Assembly: GCA_003229345.1 (NCBI GenBank)
Contig: QIDN01000018.1
Span: 1 to 11,361, forward strand
Length of the DNA stretch: 11,361 nt
Reading direction: 5' to 3'
Origin: Nitrospirota bacterium
GTDB taxonomy: Bacteria; Nitrospinota; Nitrospinia; Nitrospinales; Nitrospinaceae
Below, one piece after another: positions 1-6,711 of this stretch. A model generated the notes under the pieces. The model searched no databases. It was not told the DNA's origin and saw only the letters and a list, made by a program, of their open reading frames with translations. The position numbers were made by a program, and so were the translations under genes. Position 1 is the first letter of the stretch; the number at the start of each line of letters is the position of its first letter.

Positions 1-558
1 TTGGAAGCGGGGCTGGCAACTGGTTTCCCGATGGCATCAGCGGCGGGTATGGGCCTCTCTTTGCAAGGAGAGCTTTGTATAACTCCCCCCCCTCCTTTCC
101 TGCGAACAAAAAACACGGCCCGTCTTTTGGGTTTACCTGTTCGTGCATATCGCGCTTTTCGCGGTTAAATCTAAGGCATAAACCGCGAACCACGCGAAAG
201 GCGCGAAAATGAAAAAGGAGTCATCGCTACATAACGTTTTGAGTTTGGCGTATTCCTTTTCCTATCTCTTATTTTTTTTGAGGGATTGATAGTCCAGAGG
301 TTTTCCGACACTACCTGTGTTCTGATACAGTGAGCTATTTAAGGCCCCATTGAGCAACTACCAGGAATAGACTCTCAGAGACACGAATCTGAAAACCCTT
401 GAATTTCCAACTCTAATGGTCCCCTTCTATCGTAAAACACTCTTTTGGGTTTTTCCTTCCCACGGAAAACCAAATCCTGCCACAAAACCTGTGGCAATCT
501 AAAAATGAGCTGTTACATTAATAAGGTAGATTCAATTCACATTTTCAGGACGGGAGTC
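1..558. other. Left-edge non-coding stretch
   Basis: I find no supportable gene here. One forward frame is open from the window edge to a TAA at 166-168 (55 codons), but the reading is low-complexity (a run of prolines from a C8 tract at 85-92) and resembles no family I know. If it is the tail of an upstream gene, the window does not show enough to tell. The rest has stops in all frames and is AT-richer towards the first gene. The notable structure is the inverted repeat at 151-205, listed separately. No clear sigma-70 promoter stands out for the first lipoprotein gene. Confidence 0.5.
151..205. repeat. GC-rich compound inverted repeat
   Basis: There are two nested arm pairs. The inner arms TTCGCGGTT (158-166) and AACCGCGAA (181-189) are perfect 9-bp complements around a 14-nt loop. 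The outer arms CGCGCTTTTCGCG (151-163) and CGCGAAAGGCGCG (193-205) are complementary at 12 of 13 positions. The inner and outer left arms overlap, so only one pairing can form at a time, which suggests alternative folds. It stands out sharply from its AT-richer surroundings and looks like a dispersed palindromic intergenic repeat rather than a rho-independent terminator, since no T-run follows it. That it occurs in many copies is inference. Confidence 0.5.
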
Positions 559-1197
559 ATGCAAAAAACCAAAGCTGTTGTCGTGATAGGCGGTCTTTTA
601 CTTTTAGTGGGAACCTTCGGAGGCTGTAGCAACAAGAACGCGGATACAGCTTTTCTGGACCTCAATACCAGAATACTCATCTACGAATCCACTTTGGGCG
701 GTGGCAAGAACCTGAAGGTTTCCGTAACGGATAAAAGAAGGCACAATGTTCTGATGAAAAAAGATTCCGAACGAAAAATCAGATCCGGCCGGGCTTTGGT
801 TGTAAAGAATTATCACCCATCTCTCAGATTGGATACCAACTTCCAACAAACCGCCACCGAAGCTTTTCAATTGCAAGGGTACGCAACGGATGGCAAAGGC
901 ACCGGGAGCACCCGCGAATTGACGATCTACATCACCAAAATGGATCTTCGGCTACGCAAGCAAAGAGTTGGCTCAGGCGCTCTACCTCAAGTCCAAGCCC
1001 GGCTTCGCTCAAAAATGAAGGTGGCTGCCAAAAACCGAGGTATGGCTTATGGGAACGAATACGAATTTTTCATCAAAAAATCCTATCCAGGCCTTCCTGA
1101 AAAAATAGAGACTGAAAAGATTCTGAATTACGGTCTCACCCAACTCCTGCATCAGATACTGGAAGATCCCAAGCTCGCCGAATTTCTGACCAGCTGA
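559..1197 (+). CDS. YajG-like outer-membrane lipoprotein, first of two paralogues
   Basis: A predicted lipoprotein of 212 residues. The frame is open back to 445, but I chose the ATG at 559. It has AGGA at 547-550 with an 8-nt spacer, and it places a classical lipoprotein signal at the N-terminus: Lys3/Lys5, a hydrophobic stretch at residues 6-18, then a lipobox-like TFGGC with Cys23 as the lipidated residue. Ser follows the Cys, which under the Lol +2 rule points to the outer membrane. The mature part has the YajG family layout: a beta-rich N-terminal half, a helix before a Gly-Tyr step, a strand of the form LTIYITKMDLRL, and a C-terminal helix ending in DPKLAEFL. It aligns by eye with the next gene over its whole mature length, so the two are diverged tandem paralogues. 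The function of YajG proteins is not established. Calling it YajG-like rests on layout and short motifs, not on a search. Confidence 0.6.
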   Translation: MQKTKAVVVIGGLLLLVGTFGGCSNKNADTAFLDLNTRILIYESTLGGGKNLKVSVTDKRRHNVLMKKDSERKIRSGRALVVKNYHPSLRLDTNFQQTATEAFQLQGYATDGKGTGSTRELTIYITKMDLRLRKQRVGSGALPQVQARLRSKMKVAAKNRGMAYGNEYEFFIKKSYPGLPEKIETEKILNYGLTQLLHQILEDPKLAEFLTS

Positions 1198-1309
1198 GAC
1201 TGAAGACGAGCTTATAACCGCAACTTGACTCCTGTTTTTCCGAAAAAGAGTAGGTTGCGTCAATGGGTCCAAGGCATGGGAATTGTCTTCAAAGGTATCC
1301 TCCTCTCGC

Positions 1310-1329
1310 AAATGCCTGACAGGCGTTTT
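1310..1329 (+). terminator. Weak rho-independent terminator candidate
   Basis: AAATGCC (1310-1316) can pair with GGCGTTT (1322-1328) around the loop TGACA, including one G-U pair, and a short T-run closes it. It lies about 110 nt after the first lipoprotein gene and about 110 nt before the second, so it would separate their transcripts. The T-run is mostly consumed by the stem and only three pairs are strong, so this is a weak candidate. Confidence 0.3.
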
Positions 1330-1440
1330 CTAAAATAACAAGTCCGATAAATTGTAGTAAACTACGGCACGACTAAAGGGTTGCGGAATAATTTCCAGCC
1401 CGAGTTTGATTCAACACCTCACTTCCCAAGCGGGTAAACC

Positions 1441-2112
1441 ATGATACGAATAATCAACTTCCCTGATGTCCTGAGTGGCACCCGACAAAGAAGTTTATCT
1501 TACCCCTTGATGCGGACAATGCTCGGAGTATTCGTTTTACTTGTAGGATTCGGGTGTACCCACGATCACAAAATTGACCTTAACCCGGAAATATTCGTCC
1601 GCGTCAGCAACATCGGTAAAGGCGAAAGGCTGGTGGTTCGGGTAAAAGACACACGTTCTCAAAAAGCCATTTCCAAGAAGGAATCCAACCTTAAAGTGAT
1701 CTCGGACCGCGCGATCAACACAGTCAACATCTATGCATCCTCCAGCGTTCGCGATACCGTTTTGGAGAAGGTAATGGGAGGCTTTGAGCGGATGGGTTTT
1801 CATCCGTCCAAACATGGCAACCGTTCCAACCGGATGATCACCGTAGAGATATCCAAGCTTCAATTGAACTGGAGAGCAGGGATAAAAACCCCGGAAGTCC
1901 ATGCCCAAATGGAAACCCTTCTCCGGGTACAGGCTAGCCATGGAGATCAATCCTTCAAAAACATTTACAGCACCCGAATGACCAAGTCGCACCGCATGCT
2001 TACCGGAAAATTCAAAAACGAGCGGCTGGTGAACAACAGTCTTTCCATGGCTATACAAAAAATGTTCGACGATCCTGAACTGCTTCGATTTCTGCTGCCA
2101 GGGAAACCTTGA
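1441..2112 (+). CDS. YajG-like outer-membrane lipoprotein, second paralogue
   Basis: A predicted lipoprotein of up to 223 residues. From the ATG at 1441 the hydrophobic core (residues 27-36) ends in VGFGC with Cys39 as the lipidation site. The n-region would be unusually long, so an in-frame ATG at 1510 (giving Cys16) is a real alternative. Neither has a strong ribosome binding site; 1441 has only GCGGG nearby. Thr follows the Cys, suggesting outer-membrane sorting. The mature region keeps the YajG-type order: DLNPEIFVRVS strand, VVRVKDTRSQKA, a helix with VLEKVMGGFERMGFHPS, the strand ITVEISKLQLNW, and a terminal helix with DDPELLRFL. The last part closely parallels the first lipoprotein (EDPKLAEFL). 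It lies about 300 nt upstream of the sphingolipid operon on the same strand. Whether it works with that operon is unknown; proximity is the only hint. Confidence 0.6.
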   Translation: MIRIINFPDVLSGTRQRSLSYPLMRTMLGVFVLLVGFGCTHDHKIDLNPEIFVRVSNIGKGERLVVRVKDTRSQKAISKKESNLKVISDRAINTVNIYASSSVRDTVLEKVMGGFERMGFHPSKHGNRSNRMITVEISKLQLNWRAGIKTPEVHAQMETLLRVQASHGDQSFKNIYSTRMTKSHRMLTGKFKNERLVNNSLSMAIQKMFDDPELLRFLLPGKP

Positions 2113-2263
2113 TTCCGTTTCAAAGCGTTGTCTGATCCATAGGGAACCATCCTTTCAGCTTGGACATTCTGAATCTCAAGGCACCTGGGCATTCAAAACG
2201 ATTGAAATAACGCCCTTAAAATCTGATACTTATTGCCAATCCAGGGGCATCGTGATAACCTTG

Positions 2264-2275
2264 ATTTGTACAAAT
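2264..2275. promoter_or_regulatory. Perfect 12-bp palindrome, possible operator
   Basis: ATTTGTACAAAT is a perfect dyad lying about 140 nt before the chosen start of the serine palmitoyltransferase gene, in the only sizeable gap upstream of the operon. This size and symmetry suit the binding site of a homodimeric helix-turn-helix repressor. No regulator gene is in the window, and in AT-rich DNA a 12-bp palindrome can occur by chance, so the role is inference. Confidence 0.3.
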
Positions 2276-2294
2276 AATAAATTTATTCCTAATG

Positions 2295-2332
2295 GTTTTC
2301 AAAGAGAGGATCATTCCTAAGCTTCTGAAAAC
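2295..2332 (+). promoter_or_regulatory. Imperfect hairpin in the operon leader
   Basis: GTTTTCA (2295-2301) is complementary to TGAAAAC (2326-2332). AAG at 2302-2304 can extend the stem with CTT at 2322-2324 past a single bulged C, giving about ten pairs and a 17-nt loop. It lies between the palindrome and the ribosome binding site, so it could form in the 5' leader of the operon mRNA. No T-run follows and it matches no riboswitch I recognise. Confidence 0.25.
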
Positions 2333-2414
2333 TTCAATTAAGCCAACTATTTGGATCGCGTGACCAAAGGATTTAAGACCTGTATGACCCCTGAATTTGA
2401 GAGGAAAAACGCTC

Positions 2415-3743
2415 GTGAAGTATTCTCAACTGACCTTTGACGATCCCAATTACAAAAATGCCCCTCCCCACCTTCGGCGGGACCAGATTGTTTCCAAGCT
2501 GAAGGAAAGTTTCGATTTTGAAAACGCCCACCTGCGCGCCTCGTCTAATGAGGGTCAAGGCGTCTTGTCAAAATGCCACGGGTATGAAGCCCCGGACCAA
2601 GCCAAGGACCTCGGCATTTATCCCTATTTCCGCGAAATTGAGGCCATGAATGGCGCCCACGTCACCATTGGGGGACGCGACGTCATAACGGTATCCAGCA
2701 ACAACTACCTGGGCCTGACCAAAGACCCCCGAGTCATCGAATCAGCCAAAAATGCTTTGGAAAAATTCGGTACTGGATGCACCGGCAGCCGGTTTGTCAA
2801 TGGGAACCTGAGTATCCACAAAAAACTGGAGGACGACATTTCCCTCTTTCTGAAGCGGGAAGACACTATCGTCATGTCTACCGGTTACCAGGCCAATCAG
2901 GGAACCATTGCCTGTCTGCTGGGCAGAAAAGATATTGCTTTCTCCGACCGGGAAAACCACGCCAGCATCTATGAAGGGTGCGCAGTGGCTCCCGGTACAA
3001 CGGTGCGTTATCGCCACAACGACATGGATCATCTGGAACACTGCCTGAAAAAATATAGTGGTGTGGAAGGCAAACTCATCATAACCGACAGCGTTTTCAG
3101 CATGAGCGGCGATATAGCGAATCTTCCGGGAATCGTCAAGCTGGCGCGGGATTACAAGGCCAACATTCTGGTGGACGAGGCCCACGGCATGGGTGTCATC
3201 GGTGAAGCAGGCCGAGGCGCCACGAGCTATTACAATCTGGAGAAAGAGGTCGACATCTATGTCGGCACTTTTTCAAAAAGCATGGGATCGATTGGCGGTT
3301 TTGTTTCTGCGCATCCTAAAGTCACCGAATACATCCGGCACAAGGCTTCGGCGTTTATCTTTACGGCCGCGTTACCACCGGCCTCCGTCGCCGGTGTCAA
3401 TACCGCTCTCAACATCATGATTCAGGAACCGGAGAGGATTCAGCAACTCCGTGATAATACCGCCTACATGAAAAAAGGATTGTTTGGCATGGGATTTCAA
3501 ATCAACAACAATCCGATCCCCATCATTCCCATCAAAATCGGAGACGAGGCATTGACGCTTTATTTCAACCAACTTCTGTTCGACCAGGGAGTTTTTGCGG
3601 GAGTTGCCGTGTCACCTGTGGTTCCGGCCTTCCACGCGATGATACGAACCAGCTTCACCTCCGCCCACACACAGGAGGATCTGGACCACGTTCTCCGCAC
3701 CTTCAAAACAATCGGGACCGACTTGGGCATTATCCCTCAATAA
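2415..3743 (+). CDS. spt: Serine palmitoyltransferase (3-ketosphinganine synthase)
   Basis: A PLP-dependent alpha-oxoamine synthase, predicted to be cytoplasmic or membrane-associated. It would condense L-serine with a long-chain acyl thioester to 3-ketosphinganine, releasing CO2. I chose the GTG at 2415 (442 residues) over the TTG at 2397 because AGGA lies 9 nt upstream of it. Family marks are clear: SSNNYLGL near residue 95, TGYQANQG and ENHASIYEG in the PLP pocket, DEAHGMGVIG with Asp254 and His257, and GTFSKS at 284-289 with Lys288 as the PLP lysine. BioF and Kbl share this fold. Spt is favoured because the protein is about 40-55 residues longer at the N-terminus than typical BioF or Kbl, close to the roughly 420 residues of Sphingomonas Spt. 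Its neighbours also match the next two ceramide steps. A partial bioA lies 7.5 kb away on the other strand, so BioF cannot be wholly excluded. Its stop overlaps the next start as TAATG. Confidence 0.8.
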   Translation: MKYSQLTFDDPNYKNAPPHLRRDQIVSKLKESFDFENAHLRASSNEGQGVLSKCHGYEAPDQAKDLGIYPYFREIEAMNGAHVTIGGRDVITVSSNNYLGLTKDPRVIESAKNALEKFGTGCTGSRFVNGNLSIHKKLEDDISLFLKREDTIVMSTGYQANQGTIACLLGRKDIAFSDRENHASIYEGCAVAPGTTVRYRHNDMDHLEHCLKKYSGVEGKLIITDSVFSMSGDIANLPGIVKLARDYKANILVDEAHGMGVIGEAGRGATSYYNLEKEVDIYVGTFSKSMGSIGGFVSAHPKVTEYIRHKASAFIFTAALPPASVAGVNTALNIMIQEPERIQQLRDNTAYMKKGLFGMGFQINNNPIPIIPIKIGDEALTLYFNQLLFDQGVFAGVAVSPVVPAFHAMIRTSFTSAHTQEDLDHVLRTFKTIGTDLGIIPQ

Positions 3744-4864
3744 TGACCATCGTTTTAAAAAAGGTCGAGTCCACCAGAGATATTGACCACTTCATACAAC
3801 TCCCACACCAAATATATTCCAAAGACAGCACTTGGGTGGCTCCGCTGGACAGCGAGAGAAAAAAGTTTCTCTCCCCAGAGATAAATCCTTTTTTTGACCA
3901 CGCCGAAGCCGTGTACTTTCTCGCTTTATCCACCAATGGAAAAACTCTGGGACGCATCGCCGCCATCGTGGACAACGACCATAATCGGTTTCACAAGGAA
4001 AGTACCGGCTTCTTCGGAATGTTTGAATGCGTCAATGACGTGGAGGTTTCCACCCTTCTATTGAACGCAGCGGAGCAATGGTGCCGGGAGAAAACAATGG
4101 ACCGAATGCGGGGTCCCCTGAATTTGTCTATCAACCACGAATGCGGCCTGCTCGTGGAAAATTTTGACGACGCGCCGGTGGTGGGCATTCCCTATAATCC
4201 CCCTTACTATGCCGATTTGCTCCTCCATTGGGGCCTGAAAAAAATCAAGGATCTGGTTTCACTCGACCTTCAACTCACTCGAATCCCGGAATATCTGCAA
4301 AGAGCGGTTTCATTAATTCAAAAAAGGAACCGGTTCAGCATACGTTGCCTGCAGATGGATCGGTTCGACGAAGAAATGGATGTGCTTTGGGAGATTTATA
4401 ATTCCGCATGGGAGGTAAACTGGGGTTTCGTGCCGATGCATCATAAAGAGTTCATTTTTATGGCACAGGAAATGAAGAGCGTGGTGGACCCTCGGTTGTG
4501 CTTTATCGCAGAGGTGAACGGTGAGCCCGCCGGATTCTTTCTGACCTTGCCGGACGTGAATCAGGCACTTAAATCCATGAAAGGAAAACTATTCCCTTTC
4601 GGCTGGCTGAAGTTTATTCTAGGTAAGAGAAAGATTAATCGCTCCCGCGTGATTACTCTGGGAGTCAAAAAACAATTTCAACGCTTGGGGATCGACGCCT
4701 TTTTCTACCACGCCACCTATAAGCAATTAATGGAAATAAATATCTTCCGGGTGGACATGTCCTGGGTGCTGGAAGACAACCAAGCCATGATCGGTCCCAT
4801 TGAAAAAATCGGGGGCATCCCCTACAAACGACATCGAATCTATGAGCGAAGCATCACCCATTGA
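3743..4864 (+). CDS. GNAT-fold N-acyltransferase, candidate bacterial ceramide synthase
   Basis: A 373-residue protein with a C-terminal GNAT core. LCFIAEVNGEPAGFFLTLPD forms the central strands. ITLGVKKQFQRLGIDAFF is the acyl-CoA-binding motif A (V-x4-Q-R-x-G-x-D form), and a final segment WVLEDNQAMIGPIEKIGG follows. The N-terminal half carries the conserved LNLSINHECGLLVENFD and PYNPPYY motifs of a large uncharacterised acyltransferase group that includes E. coli YghO-like proteins. There is no signal peptide, so it should act in the cytoplasm or at the inner face of the membrane. Known: the Caulobacter ceramide synthase is a GNAT-type enzyme unrelated to eukaryotic CerS. Inference: this gene, between spt and a reductase, N-acylates 3-ketosphinganine to 3-ketoceramide. 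Its ATG overlaps the spt stop by 1 nt and has no ribosome binding site, which implies translational coupling. It could instead acylate another amine. Confidence 0.65.
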   Translation: MTIVLKKVESTRDIDHFIQLPHQIYSKDSTWVAPLDSERKKFLSPEINPFFDHAEAVYFLALSTNGKTLGRIAAIVDNDHNRFHKESTGFFGMFECVNDVEVSTLLLNAAEQWCREKTMDRMRGPLNLSINHECGLLVENFDDAPVVGIPYNPPYYADLLLHWGLKKIKDLVSLDLQLTRIPEYLQRAVSLIQKRNRFSIRCLQMDRFDEEMDVLWEIYNSAWEVNWGFVPMHHKEFIFMAQEMKSVVDPRLCFIAEVNGEPAGFFLTLPDVNQALKSMKGKLFPFGWLKFILGKRKINRSRVITLGVKKQFQRLGIDAFFYHATYKQLMEINIFRVDMSWVLEDNQAMIGPIEKIGGIPYKRHRIYERSITH

Positions 4865-5849
4865 CGGATCATCCACTCTGGTTACCGGAGCCACCGGATT
4901 TATCGGCAGCCACCTGGTCGACGCTTTGCTGGAGCGCGGGTGCAAGGTGCATTGCGTGGTCCGTGAAACCAGCAATCTGCAATGGCTCGACACGTCGCGC
5001 GTTATCTTGCACACTGGGGATCTCCATCAACCCGGGACATATCAGGAGGGTCTCACCGAAGTGGATTATGTGTTCCATTGCGCCGGTATCACCCGTGCCA
5101 ATGACAGACATGAATACCTCCATAACAATGCGCGGGTTTGCATTCCTTTTTACCGGAGTTGTGTCGAGCACGGCAAACAAATTAAAGGGGTAGTGCATAT
5201 CAGCAGTCTTGCTGCGGTCGGACCCACCCCTCCCGACCAGAAAGTCGATGAAGAGACTCCGTGCCATCCACTCACTTATTACGGTAAATCCAAGTTGACC
5301 GGCGAGGAGATTGCTTTAGGGTATGCTTCGGAACTACCCATGGTTGTCCTCCGTCCGCCGGTGGTGTACGGAGAACGGGAAGTCAACTTCTTCTCTTATT
5401 TAAAAGCCATCAACTGGAGAATGGCCCTCAAAATAGGAACCGCCCCGCGGGTCCTCTCTATTATTTATGTCAAGGATCTGGTCGATGCCATGATCCGGGC
5501 GGCGGCGGCTCCGGACCCGGATCGAAATGTTTTTTTCATCACCGACGGCAATATTTATTCGTGGGACGATCTGGCCAACGCCGCAATGAAGGCTCTGGAA
5601 GTCCGGGCGCAAACTGTGATCATTCCGGTCTCGTTGATGGGCTTTACCGCCATGGTATCGGAGTTTCTGGCAAAAATGAGGAATCGAACCCCGCTCCTCG
5701 ACCGGCAACGGATGATCGATCTCCGCCAAAGTGCATGGACAGCATCGTCCGAGCGGTTTTTCGACCATTACTCCTTCAAACCCCAATTCGACCTGAACCA
5801 GGGCTTGAAACAAACATGCGCCTGGTATAAACAGCAGGGGTGGCTTTAA
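4842..5849 (+). CDS. NAD(P)-dependent epimerase/reductase, candidate ceramide reductase (CerR-like)
   Basis: An extended short-chain dehydrogenase/reductase of 335 residues. A Rossmann glycine motif GATGFIG is at residues 16-22. The catalytic residues are Ser121/Ser122 (HISSLAAVGP) and Tyr147 with Lys151 in YYGKSK, followed by the LRPPVVYGERE segment typical of NAD-dependent epimerase-like proteins. I chose the ATG at 4842. The frame is open to a TTG at 4800, but the Rossmann motif normally sits within the first 20 residues. The gene overlaps the acyltransferase by 23 nt and no clear ribosome binding site is seen. Known: Caulobacter CerR, of this family, reduces 3-ketoceramide to dihydroceramide. 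Inference: the same step here, from position directly after spt and the acyltransferase. HpnA and sugar epimerases look alike and sequence motifs alone do not separate them, but no hopanoid or sugar genes are adjacent. Confidence 0.7.
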   Translation: MSEASPIDGSSTLVTGATGFIGSHLVDALLERGCKVHCVVRETSNLQWLDTSRVILHTGDLHQPGTYQEGLTEVDYVFHCAGITRANDRHEYLHNNARVCIPFYRSCVEHGKQIKGVVHISSLAAVGPTPPDQKVDEETPCHPLTYYGKSKLTGEEIALGYASELPMVVLRPPVVYGEREVNFFSYLKAINWRMALKIGTAPRVLSIIYVKDLVDAMIRAAAAPDPDRNVFFITDGNIYSWDDLANAAMKALEVRAQTVIIPVSLMGFTAMVSEFLAKMRNRTPLLDRQRMIDLRQSAWTASSERFFDHYSFKPQFDLNQGLKQTCAWYKQQGWL

Positions 5850-5850
5850 A

Positions 5851-6711
5851 ATGTCTTTGCAAGACCAGATCAATCAAATCCGAAAAGACCTGACGGAACC
5901 AGTGGTCCGTTGGATCCAAGAACCGGCCGCGCGGCCACTTGTCTATGCTTTTAAAGAAACTCCTGTCACACCCAACCAAGTCACAGCTCTCTCCGCTCTA
6001 TTGGCCATTAGTGCGGCGTATTTTTTTAGTTTGGGGGATACCCGCTCCATAATTCAGGGGGGGATTATTTTTGAAATATCCCTTATCCTAGATAGTGTGG
6101 ACGGGGAACTCGCCCGGGCCAAAGGGATGGCCAGCGAATGGGGGCGCATCGTGGACGGCATCGGCGATTACGTTTCCAGTATCGCCGTTTTAATTGGATT
6201 GATGATTGGGTTTCCCGACTCCAAGGGAGCGTTGCTCATTCTGGCGTTTCTCATCTTTTTGAGAGGTGTCACCTTTGATTACTTCAAGGAAAATATGACG
6301 AGCCGGGTAAAACACGGATATGATGGCTCGCAACGCGATATCCAGAAAACTTATGAGAAAACATCAGCATCCCCCTCTTTTATACTCAAGGTCTATTTTT
6401 ATTATTTACAACTCCAGCAATTGCTGTTCAGAGGACATTGGACTTCTTTCAAGGGTTATGCTTCAACCGGGCCATCGACGGATGCCGCTTGGCCGGAAAA
6501 ACAGAGACTGCGCTACTATCAGGAAAAACAGCCTTTGATCGTGCTTTGGAAATGGAACGGGCCGGATTTGATTTTTTTTCTCATGGCCCTGCTCTCCTGT
6601 TTCTCTATTCTGGAAAATTACTTACAGTGGCTCTCAGGAATCATGACCCTACAATTGGTACTAACGTTCATTCTTCATCATTATATGATTCGCAATGAAA
6701 AATATTCTTAA
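5851..6711 (+). CDS. CDP-alcohol phosphatidyltransferase, candidate sphingolipid head-group enzyme
   Basis: An integral membrane enzyme of 286 residues with an intact family signature, DG-x2-AR-x8-G-x3-D-x3-D. The residues are Asp84-Gly85, Ala88-Arg89, Gly98, Asp102 and Asp106, with Asp81 as the preceding metal-binding Asp. Hydrophobic segments lie near 42-62, 66-82, 107-145 and, at the C-terminus, about 235-280. A hydrophilic stretch of roughly 80 residues (about 150-232) separates the core from the last helices, making it longer than PgsA-type enzymes of about 180-200 residues. It starts 1 nt after the reductase stop, with AGGGG 10 nt upstream. The family transfers a phospho-alcohol between a CDP-activated partner and an alcohol. 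In this operon the likely acceptor or donor is ceramide, giving a phosphosphingolipid such as the inositol or ethanolamine phosphoceramides known in other bacteria. The head group cannot be read from the sequence. Confidence 0.75.
   Translation: MSLQDQINQIRKDLTEPVVRWIQEPAARPLVYAFKETPVTPNQVTALSALLAISAAYFFSLGDTRSIIQGGIIFEISLILDSVDGELARAKGMASEWGRIVDGIGDYVSSIAVLIGLMIGFPDSKGALLILAFLIFLRGVTFDYFKENMTSRVKHGYDGSQRDIQKTYEKTSASPSFILKVYFYYLQLQQLLFRGHWTSFKGYASTGPSTDAAWPEKQRLRYYQEKQPLIVLWKWNGPDLIFFLMALLSCFSILENYLQWLSGIMTLQLVLTFILHHYMIRNEKYS

Larger units (their letters stand above)
2113..2414. other. Intergenic leader before the sphingolipid operon
   Basis: This roughly 300-nt AT-rich gap has no gene. It probably contains the operon promoter, but no convincing -35/-10 pair is visible. 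TTGCCA near 2234 with TAACCT 18 nt later is one poor candidate. A nested inverted repeat at 2187-2215 (GGGC/GCCC outside TTCAA/TTGAA) could end transcription of the lipoprotein gene, though the internal loop is lopsided and no T-run follows. The perfect palindrome at 2264-2275 and the hairpin at 2295-2332 are listed separately. A good ribosome binding site (AGAGGA) sits at 2400-2405. Confidence 0.5.

Noticed and set aside
1..168. Open forward frame from the left edge to a TAA, possible gene tail
   Set aside because: 55 codons with a proline run from a C tract and no recognisable family; it overlaps the GC-rich inverted repeat. Too weak to call.
445..558. N-terminal extension of the first lipoprotein to an ATG at 445
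   Set aside because: It would bury the lipoprotein signal behind 38 extra residues; the ATG at 559 has a proper ribosome binding site and a signal peptide right after it.
1354..1365. Small dyad GTAGTAAACTAC before the second lipoprotein
   Set aside because: Five-bp arms around two bases are common by chance; nothing else marks it as an operator.
1537..2058. 173-codon minus-strand open frame
   Set aside because: Antisense to the second lipoprotein gene, whose signal peptide and paralogy support the plus strand; no ribosome binding site or motif supports the reverse reading.
2415..3743. BioF (8-amino-7-oxononanoate synthase), given bioA in the window
   Set aside because: The gene is 7.5 kb from bioA, on the other strand, longer than BioF, and embedded in an acyltransferase-reductase-phosphotransferase operon. 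Kept only as an alternative.
4800..4841. TTG start extending the reductase by 14 residues
   Set aside because: Rare start, deeper overlap with the upstream gene, and the Rossmann motif already begins at residue 16 from the ATG at 4842.
5400..5873. 157-codon minus-strand open frame
   Set aside because: Shadow of the reductase gene; composition and motifs are not protein-like and it conflicts with the operon.
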